Origin: Eggerthellaceae bacterium
Lineage (GTDB): Bacteria > Actinomycetota > Coriobacteriia > Coriobacteriales > Eggerthellaceae
Assembly: GCA_017459485.1 (NCBI GenBank)
Contig: JAFUCW010000262.1
Span: 1 to 12,506 of the forward strand
DNA length: 12,506 bases
Reading direction: 5' to 3'
The notes beneath the pieces are model-generated. The model was not told where the DNA came from, did not search any database, and saw only the letters and a program-made list of their open reading frames with translations. Positions 7,460 to 12,506 of the stretch are shown here, in pieces. How positions within the stretch are numbered: the stretch's first letter is position 1; each line of letters opens with the position of its first letter. The position numbers and the translations under genes are program-made.

Positions 7460-7464
7460 CAAAC

Positions 7465-10400
7465 GTGACTATTCGGAAGAAGTGGGCCATGCGGCTCGCA
7501 GCGGTGTGTGCGCTGGCATGCACCTTGGCATTCTGCCTGACGCCGGCGTTCTCGTTTGGCGAAGAGGGCAACACCGACACATCGCCGGAAATCCAAGTCG
7601 ATTCGAGCAACTCCATCGCCACATTTGGCATGTGGCTTGATGCCGCGCATTCCCAGGAGTTGACCACCGACATGGTCATCGACGAGGGGACGCAGGTCTA
7701 TGGTACCCTCGACATAAACTTCGATGGTGTCAAGCTTGCCTCGTACAACACAAACGGCCAGTCCCCGAACTTCGAATACCAGTTCCCGGGAAACATTACG
7801 GTGAACATGATCGATGGCTTGGCTGGCACCCTGTACAAAAAGGGAACGACCGATGCAATCGGCACCTGGACCTTCGATGGGACATCACTGCATTTTGCGT
7901 TCGACCAGACATGGTTTATCGGCCATGTGAACGAGGTTGAGGTGGAGGCGAACTTCACCTTCATGGTCGACAACGCCGAAGAGCCTGGTGGTGGAATCGA
8001 GGATATCCATTTCCCCGGAGTTCCGACGCCTGCCCAGGTCAAGCTGGCTGACGACACAATCACCACGGGAAAAACCATGGATGTGAGCGGGCTTGGAGAA
8101 GCTGGGAACCTGGTGCGGTTCAGCACGACCCTGAGCGCTTCGGCAGACCACGAAACTGCAGTTGTCGTGGACACCATGGGTCGCGACCTGCGCTACGTGG
8201 AGGACTCGTTCAAGTTCGACGGTGCCCCGGTGACGCCTGACTCCATAGAGCGCGAAGTGGACGTGGATGGCAAATTGTCCGACCGCGTGACCTTCACATT
8301 CTCCAGTCTGAAAGCAGGCAAGCACGAGCTTACCTACACCGCCACCGTTGCAGAAGATGCCATTGCGCGCATCCTTTCCAATCCGTTGGTTACGCCGGAC
8401 AACACGAAGAACACGGCCCAGTGGACTGTGGACGGGTATCCGATCGATCCTGATTCCACGATCCTTCCCCTCGCAAGCGAGTTCCTCGAAAAGGTCTACG
8501 AAGTTTCCGAAAGCGACGCATCGGTGCTGAACTGGGTGGTTACCGTCAACGGCGGCGAGGGATTCAAGGCAGACCTCAGCGGCTTCACGGCGAAGGACTC
8601 GCTGAGCGCAAACCACTCGTATGCCGGAACCTACAAGGTTCGTAACAGCGCTGGCGACGTTCTCTACGAAGAAGACATCGACAAAAAGCGCACGTTCAGC
8701 TACACGTTCCCTGCTGCAGGAACATGGAAGGACGGATTCAAGCCCACCGACACCTACACGATTGAGTACGCAACAAAGCTGTCCCGCACGGGCGACTTCT
8801 CCAACACGGTCGATGTGACCGGAAACGGCATCACTGCCACGAAAACAGTCAACGACGGTGTGCGCCCGGGCATCTTGACCACGAAGGAATTCACCGGCGA
8901 CGAAGCTGCTGCAATCGCCAGCGGCAGGCACACTTGGAAGGTGACCCTTGGGCCGTCGGCGGGAACCAAGATTACCGACCCGTCCAGGGAGGTCAAGTTC
9001 TCCGACATGACAGGCACTGAAGGGATGTACATCGTTACCAGCGGAAACGGCGCTCCTGTCGTGACGGCTGAAAACGGCGTTGCTTTGGTGGCGGGCACGG
9101 ACTACACCGTGAGCTACTCGAGCGAACGCAACGCGACAAGCTTCTCCGTTGCTTTCGCGAAGACCGACAACATGGTTGCCGCCTTCGCGGGCAAGATCAG
9201 CATCTCCTATGCCACGCAGATGGCCAACGGCGAAGACGGCGTGCTTCAGCCTGGCGAATACGTCAACATCGCACGCACGACCTTCGGCGGCGACATCGAC
9301 GTGGTCACCCGCGTGCTGCGCGGTTCGACCGAAACCCAGGTGACGAAAAACGTTCGCACCGACGAAAACGGCAACGAAACGATCGTGCGCAACGAAGACG
9401 GAACCTACACCGTGGGGTGGCACGTGGTGGCAAACGGGCTTGACGACATCACCGCCAACCGTCCGCTTTCGGAAGACATGGTGGTTGTCGAAACGCTGCC
9501 AGCAGGCATGGAGCTGGTGGAAGGAAGCCTGCGCTACAGCCTGTACAAAGACAGCGTGAGCACAGGCGTGCGCCTTGCAGACGGCGAAGCGCCCGAGTAC
9601 ACGACCGAAGTGGTCGACGGGCGCACCGTTGTGACCATGACCATCCCCGTGAAGCGTTTCATCGATGCGGGCTACGCGCGAGGGTCGATGCGCGCGATAG
9701 CGGTTATCGATCTTGATACGCGCAGTGTCGATCCTGTGGTTGCGAACTCCTATAAGGCATTCCTCAACGAAGTGAGCGCGAAATCGGGCAGCGTGGATTT
9801 GGGAGGCGCCGACAAGGAAGTGCTTATCCGCAACAGCGCGCTGGAAAAGAGCGCTCTCTACTTGGCTGACACAGGTAACAAGCTTGGATACACCATCAAT
9901 GTGAACGCAGAGGCGGCAGACCTCGACGCTGAAAGCGACACCGTCACCGTATGGGACCTGCTCGATGCAAACACGACCCTCGAGCCGGCAACCTTCAAGG
10001 TAACCTCGCTCGATACAGAAGGCAATGACGTGGACGACATCACTTCGGCGTGCACCATTGCCGGCGCAACGGCGGCAGACGGCGAAGGCGACCAGACGAC
10101 TAAGGTCATGATCACGCTTCCCGACCAGACTGCGGTGCGCGTGTACTACGAGGCGGTCGTTTCCGGAAACGTGGGCGACAAGGTGACTGTGACCAACAGG
10201 GCCGGCCTGACCTTGAGCTCGGACAGCGATGAAGAAAACGTCACTACCGTCGAGATCAAGCAGGCGTCGGTAGTTGGCGCTGGCAGGGCAGGCACGTACA
10301 CGTTCACCAAGGTCGACAGCACCGATCTGACGAAGCGACTCGCCGGTGCCAAGTTCGACCTGTACCGCGTGACTGACATCGCGACAGGCGCAGCCGACCT

Positions 10401-12033
10401 GGTTAGCTCTGCGACCAGCGCCGCAGCAGATTCCGTGCGGGGCACGGTTGTGTGGAACAAGGACGGCAAGAACACCACGTTGCTTTTAGGCGAGCTCTAC
10501 TACTTCGTTGAGACCAAAGCTCCGGAAGGCTATTTCCTGGACGACACCAAGCACTACTTCATGCTTGAGGGCGGCAACTACGATGCGAACTTCGCTGCTG
10601 CCCGAAAGGCCGGCCTGTCCGTTTCCACCAAGGGAGTCGGCACCGTGCTCAACGCCCCCGACCTTACCGAGCCCGATCCGGTGACGGTCAACATCAGCAA
10701 GACCGATGTTGCCGGGGCGGAGCTGCCCGGGGCTACCATCAAGATCGTCTCGGGCGAATCTGCCAACGGGACCGTTGTCGAGACCTGGGTCTCCGATGGC
10801 AGCACGTATGTGACCGAGCTGCAGCACGGAGTCTACACGCTCGTCGAGGAAAGCGCCCCGAAGGGCTACCTTATCGCCGAGTCGATCACATTCGAAGTGG
10901 GCGAGGACAACACGATCAAGATCCGCCAGGAAGACGGAACCTATGTGGACGCTGTAGACTCGACGGTGGTCATGGTCGACGGTGTGGAAGAGGAGCCCAC
11001 GCCCGACCCGACACCAGACCCCACGCCTGTGCCGGATCCGGAAAAAGATCCTACTCCAGACCCGACGCCTGACCCCGGCCCAACCCCCGACGACCCAGGC
11101 CAAACTCCTGACGACCCAGGATCCACGCCTGTTTCGGACAAGCCGGAGCCAAAGCCCGGTGATGATCCTACGCCTGGTCAGAATCAGAAAACAACGGATG
11201 TAAACATCAAGAAGACCGACATGGCTGGCGAAGAGCTTCCCGGTGCGACCATCAAGATCGTTTCCGGAGAGTCCGCCCAGGGAACAGTGGTGGAAAGCTG
11301 GGTTTCCGATGGCAGCGCCCGCACGGTCGCGTTAAAGCCGGGTGTCTACACGCTCGTCGAGGAAAGCGCCCCGAAGGGCTACCTTATCGCCGAGTCGATC
11401 ACGTTCACGGTCGCCGCTGACTCTACAGTGAAGGTGCGCCAGGATGATGGCACGTTCGTGGATGCTTCCGACTCGACCGTGGTCATGGTCGACGGCGTGG
11501 ACGAGGATTCCGATCAGCCCAAGCAAGACCCCGAACCGCACGATCCGGTCGACAACCCTTCGACCGACCCGAGCAACCCCGGCGATCCTTCGGACGACAA
11601 GAAGGACGACCCAAATGCACCTGGCACTAATGACAACAACGACAATGGCAGCAGTAGCTCCAGCAACTCGAACAGCGACGGAGGCTCAAACAACAGCTCG
11701 AACAACAGCTCGAACAGCTCCAGTTCCGACAACAGCTCGAGCAGCGGCAGCTCCAACTCCGACAACAGCTCGAGCAACGGCAGCTCCAATAACGTGAATA
11801 GAGGCACTTCGTCGAATCCTCTGCCGACACCTGCGACGCCGGCGGCCCCTTCGGGCACTTCGACGCCATCAACCTCGACGACGAGCACTTCGACAACTGC
11901 GGCGAAAACTGCCGACGTCGCCCCAATCGGCGCACTTGCAATCGTGATCGGGCTTGCCGGCACCGCTTCATTGCTCGCATGGCGCAAAAGCAGTCGCACC
12001 GTTGCGGGCAGGGGAAGGCATGCGGTCAAGTAG
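7465..12033 (+). CDS. Large cell-surface adhesin with isopeptide-type Ig stalk and CnaB/SpaA domains
   Basis: A 1522-residue secreted protein starting at GTG. Residues 1-30 are a signal peptide (basic IRKKW, hydrophobic core, cleavage probably after AFS30). About 50-180 looks like an Ig-like adhesive head. Then come repeated blocks, each opening with a Lys and closing in a strand with Asn: about K193-N316, K343-N447, K474-N601, K628-N768 and K795-N911, the layout of DUF11/fimbrial isopeptide domains. A SpaA/CnaB domain (943-1065) has K949, E1016 and N1063. Two near-identical CnaB2 domains follow (1073-1173 and 1244-1344) with K1079/E1128/D1172 and K1250/E1299/D1343. They are joined by a Pro-Asp-Thr linker (about 1176-1240). 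A Ser/Asn-rich stretch (about 1393-1446), a Thr/Ser/Pro spacer, the KTAD motif (1481-1484), a hydrophobic segment and a basic tail make up the wall-spanning end. The role is probably attachment to host or neighbouring cells; the ligand is unknown. No sortase gene is in the window. The gene appears monocistronic, with a terminator at 12122. Confidence 0.93.
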   Translation: MTIRKKWAMRLAAVCALACTLAFCLTPAFSFGEEGNTDTSPEIQVDSSNSIATFGMWLDAAHSQELTTDMVIDEGTQVYGTLDINFDGVKLASYNTNGQSPNFEYQFPGNITVNMIDGLAGTLYKKGTTDAIGTWTFDGTSLHFAFDQTWFIGHVNEVEVEANFTFMVDNAEEPGGGIEDIHFPGVPTPAQVKLADDTITTGKTMDVSGLGEAGNLVRFSTTLSASADHETAVVVDTMGRDLRYVEDSFKFDGAPVTPDSIEREVDVDGKLSDRVTFTFSSLKAGKHELTYTATVAEDAIARILSNPLVTPDNTKNTAQWTVDGYPIDPDSTILPLASEFLEKVYEVSESDASVLNWVVTVNGGEGFKADLSGFTAKDSLSANHSYAGTYKVRNSAGDVLYEEDIDKKRTFSYTFPAAGTWKDGFKPTDTYTIEYATKLSRTGDFSNTVDVTGNGITATKTVNDGVRPGILTTKEFTGDEAAAIASGRHTWKVTLGPSAGTKITDPSREVKFSDMTGTEGMYIVTSGNGAPVVTAENGVALVAGTDYTVSYSSERNATSFSVAFAKTDNMVAAFAGKISISYATQMANGEDGVLQPGEYVNIARTTFGGDIDVVTRVLRGSTETQVTKNVRTDENGNETIVRNEDGTYTVGWHVVANGLDDITANRPLSEDMVVVETLPAGMELVEGSLRYSLYKDSVSTGVRLADGEAPEYTTEVVDGRTVVTMTIPVKRFIDAGYARGSMRAIAVIDLDTRSVDPVVANSYKAFLNEVSAKSGSVDLGGADKEVLIRNSALEKSALYLADTGNKLGYTINVNAEAADLDAESDTVTVWDLLDANTTLEPATFKVTSLDTEGNDVDDITSACTIAGATAADGEGDQTTKVMITLPDQTAVRVYYEAVVSGNVGDKVTVTNRAGLTLSSDSDEENVTTVEIKQASVVGAGRAGTYTFTKVDSTDLTKRLAGAKFDLYRVTDIATGAADLVSSATSAAADSVRGTVVWNKDGKNTTLLLGELYYFVETKAPEGYFLDDTKHYFMLEGGNYDANFAAARKAGLSVSTKGVGTVLNAPDLTEPDPVTVNISKTDVAGAELPGATIKIVSGESANGTVVETWVSDGSTYVTELQHGVYTLVEESAPKGYLIAESITFEVGEDNTIKIRQEDGTYVDAVDSTVVMVDGVEEEPTPDPTPDPTPVPDPEKDPTPDPTPDPGPTPDDPGQTPDDPGSTPVSDKPEPKPGDDPTPGQNQKTTDVNIKKTDMAGEELPGATIKIVSGESAQGTVVESWVSDGSARTVALKPGVYTLVEESAPKGYLIAESITFTVAADSTVKVRQDDGTFVDASDSTVVMVDGVDEDSDQPKQDPEPHDPVDNPSTDPSNPGDPSDDKKDDPNAPGTNDNNDNGSSSSSNSNSDGGSNNSSNNSSNSSSSDNSSSSGSSNSDNSSSNGSSNNVNRGTSSNPLPTPATPAAPSGTSTPSTSTTSTSTTAAKTADVAPIGALAIVIGLAGTASLLAWRKSSRTVAGRGRHAVK
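10681..10983 (+). repeat. Internal CnaB2 domain, copy A
   Basis: Encodes residues 1073-1173. ISKTDVAGAELPGATIKI opens the domain, ETWVSDG and YTLVEESAPKGY are central, and STVVMVDG closes it. Copy B starts exactly 513 bp later in the same frame. The pattern matches the CnaB2 domain of Streptococcus pyogenes FbaB, including the terminal MVD whose Asp bonds to Lys in that protein. Confidence 0.85.
11194..11496 (+). repeat. Internal CnaB2 domain, copy B
   Basis: Encodes residues 1244-1344, the same length as copy A with the same Lys-Glu (49) and Lys-Asp (93) spacing. DNA 11344-11402 is identical, base for base, to 10831-10889 in copy A, while both flanks have diverged. The opening is NIKKTDMAGEELPGATIKI and the end STVVMVDG. 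Confidence 0.85.
11641..11800 (+). repeat. Ser/Asn-rich low-complexity coding repeat with 33-bp unit
   Basis: AGC, TCC, TCG and AAC codons dominate. A 33-bp unit beginning GACAACAGCTCGAGC occurs at 11728-11760 and, with a few changes, at 11761-11793. It encodes a flexible wall-spanning spacer. Such tracts can vary in length between strains by slippage or recombination. Confidence 0.7.
11899..12030 (+). other. Degenerate cell-wall sorting signal (AAKTAD, hydrophobic segment, basic tail)
   Basis: Residues 1479-1522 have the three-part layout of a sortase signal: AAKTAD (1479-1484) where LPxTGD would stand, a hydrophobic stretch about 1485-1506 (IGALAIVIGLAGTASLLAW), and a basic tail from RKSSR. 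Leu, Pro and Gly of the canonical motif are all replaced by Ala. The only LPxT-like string is LPTPA about 35 residues upstream, too far from the membrane segment. Anchoring by an unusual sortase, or simple membrane retention, are both possible. Confidence 0.65.
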
Positions 12034-12060
12034 CTTGCGAAAGCAGGTGACCAGCGTGCG

Positions 12061-12118
12061 CGCTCTTCGCTAAACGAGCGTCTTGCAGGGAAACCTTGCC
12101 GCAGCGAGTCCAACTCGC
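12061..12118. other. Two stem-loops downstream of the adhesin stop codon
   Basis: CGCTC (12061-12065) pairs with GAGCG (12076-12080) around a 10-nt loop, and GCGAGT (12104-12109) pairs with ACTCGC (12113-12118) around a 3-nt loop. With the terminator that follows they make three hairpins in the 3' untranslated region. They may protect the mRNA end; no RNA family was recognised. Confidence 0.4.
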
Positions 12119-12121
12119 ACT

Positions 12122-12158
12122 GAAGGGAGCCCATTGCCCGTGGGCTCCCTTCCTTTCT
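12122..12158 (+). terminator. Rho-independent terminator of the adhesin gene
   Basis: GAAGGGAGCCCA (12122-12133), loop TTGCCCG, and TGGGCTCCCTTC (12141-12152) form a perfect 12-bp stem. It is followed by a T-rich but interrupted run, CTTTCT (12153-12158). It lies 88 bp after the stop codon at 12033 and before the next plus-strand gene. Confidence 0.78.
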
Positions 12159-12338
12159 CGGCATGCCGTTTGCGCACGCGAGAACAGCCTATGGAGCATG
12201 GATGGAGGCATGCTTTCATTGTCGTAACGGCGAAAGCCGAAATACACTCCCGTCTACAATTAATAGATGTGCGGATAGCCAATAGCGGCGGGTTTTAAGC
12301 GGTACAATTAATAGCTCTGGGCTAAGGAGACGGACGGC
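12159..12338 (+). promoter_or_regulatory. Leader of the activase gene with a 12-bp direct repeat and ribosome site
   Basis: No credible small gene is present in these 180 bp. TACAATTAATAG occurs at 12255-12266 and again at 12303-12314, 48 bp apart. TACAAT is a good -10 hexamer, and the second copy lies 36 bp before the ATG, much as TACAAT lies 38 bp before the HyuA-like gene. No convincing -35 boxes were found. AAGGAGA (12324-12330), eight bases before ATG 12339, is a strong ribosome site. The repeat could be twin promoters or a regulator site. Confidence 0.45.
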
Positions 12339-12506
12339 ATGCAAACGGATTCGAGACAAGGGCCCTGCATCCTGCTGGGCGCGGACATCGGTTCCACCAC
12401 CACGAAATTGGTGGCAATCGACGCTCGGACGCATGCCGTCATCCATTCCGATTACGTGAGGCACAACGCCCATCAGGCCTCTAGCCTCATCCCGCTGCTC
12501 GAAAAC
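12339..12506 (+). CDS. 2-hydroxyacyl-CoA dehydratase activase / BadF-BcrA-type ATPase, N-terminal fragment
   Basis: The first 56 codons are present and the frame runs off the window end. The start ATG has AAGGAGA eight bases upstream. GADIGSTTTKLVAID (14-28) is the ASKHA phosphate-1 motif in the form typical of the BadF/BadG/BcrA/BcrD and HgdC activase family. YVRHNAHQASSLIPLLEN (39-56) matches the following strand-helix segment of these proteins. Family members use ATP to drive an electron from a [4Fe-4S] cluster into a dehydratase or reductase in anaerobic amino-acid or aromatic degradation. The diagnostic cluster cysteines lie beyond the window, and so does any partner gene, so the short HgdC form and the very long fused form common in anaerobes cannot be told apart. 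It is oxygen-sensitive metabolism by family, which fits an anaerobic host. Confidence 0.85.
   Translation, partial: MQTDSRQGPCILLGADIGSTTTKLVAIDARTHAVIHSDYVRHNAHQASSLIPLLEN

Larger units (their letters stand above)
7045..7464. other. AT-rich intergenic region upstream of the adhesin gene
   Basis: This 420-bp stretch has no credible coding frame. By direct count 7081-7320 is about 33% G+C (79 of 240), against about 60% in a sample of the following gene (9421-9480). It holds short direct repeats, a 12-bp palindrome (7258-7269) and an inverted pair (7325-7332 and 7401-7408), listed separately. No convincing -35/-10 pair stands out: TTGACC at 7245 and TTGACA at 7404 lack a well-placed partner. 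The adhesin promoter and its control sites are probably here, and the composition could mark an acquired or regulator-bound (silenced) segment. Confidence 0.6.

Noticed and set aside
7465..7540. Lipoprotein signal in the adhesin because of Cys residues at positions 15, 19 and 24
   Set aside because: The residues before each Cys do not fit a lipobox (for example LAFC); a normal signal peptidase I site after AFS is more likely.
7885..9423. 512-codon open frame on the minus strand opposite the adhesin
   Set aside because: Its product is a low-order mix of His, Arg, Val and Gly typical of the antisense of GC-rich genes; the plus-strand frame has coherent domains.
11728..11793. 33-bp repeats as a CRISPR-like array
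   Set aside because: Units are adjacent, without unique spacers, and encode Ser/Asn in frame.
12104..12118. tRNA-like T arm
   Set aside because: No acceptor or anticodon arms surround it; it is a simple 6-bp hairpin.

Overview
The window looks like chromosome from a GC-rich, gut-type Gram-positive anaerobe. Class Coriobacteriia, family Eggerthellaceae or a close relative, is my best guess. This is inferred from gene content: a sortase-type surface adhesin with CnaB/SpaA domains, a stand-alone hydantoinase/oxoprolinase-family protein, and the start of a 2-hydroxyacyl-CoA dehydratase activase. Codons are GC-rich and Shine-Dalgarno sequences are clear. No marker gene in the window fixes the taxonomy.

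Layout, left to right. (1) Positions 4-2834, plus strand: a class I (AroF/G/H-type) DAHP synthase, followed 17 nt later by a 594-residue polytopic membrane protein of unknown function, probably co-transcribed. (2) 2864-4805: a LysR-type regulator on the minus strand, divergent from an EamA/DMT-family exporter. The 106-bp gap between them holds a CGGAAA/TTTCCG dyad suited to LysR binding, so this is probably a regulator-transporter pair. (3) 4993-7044, plus: a HyuA-like ATP-dependent protein of the ASKHA fold, with no HyuB partner visible. (4) 7045-7464: a 420-bp AT-rich intergenic region with short repeats and palindromes. (5) 7465-12033, plus: a 1522-residue secreted surface protein. It has a signal peptide, an N-terminal adhesive-like head, a stalk of Ig-like blocks with the layout of intramolecular Lys-Asn isopeptide domains, one SpaA/CnaB domain, two near-duplicate CnaB2 domains closely resembling the SpyCatcher/SpyTag parent domain, Pro- and Ser/Asn-rich wall-spanning linkers, and a degenerate sorting signal (KTAD instead of LPxTG). 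(6) 12034-12338: three hairpins, the last a terminator, and a 12-bp direct repeat in front of the next gene. (7) 12339-12506: the first 56 codons of a BadF/HgdC-type activase, cut by the window end.

The genes do not form one pathway. There are three or four transcription units: aromatic amino-acid entry plus membrane protein, regulated export, HyuA, adhesin, and activase. The most notable part is the adhesin, mainly the tandem SpyTag-like Lys-Asp isopeptide domains, which share a 59-bp identical block, and the non-canonical anchor. No CRISPR array, transposase, rRNA or tRNA gene was recognised.
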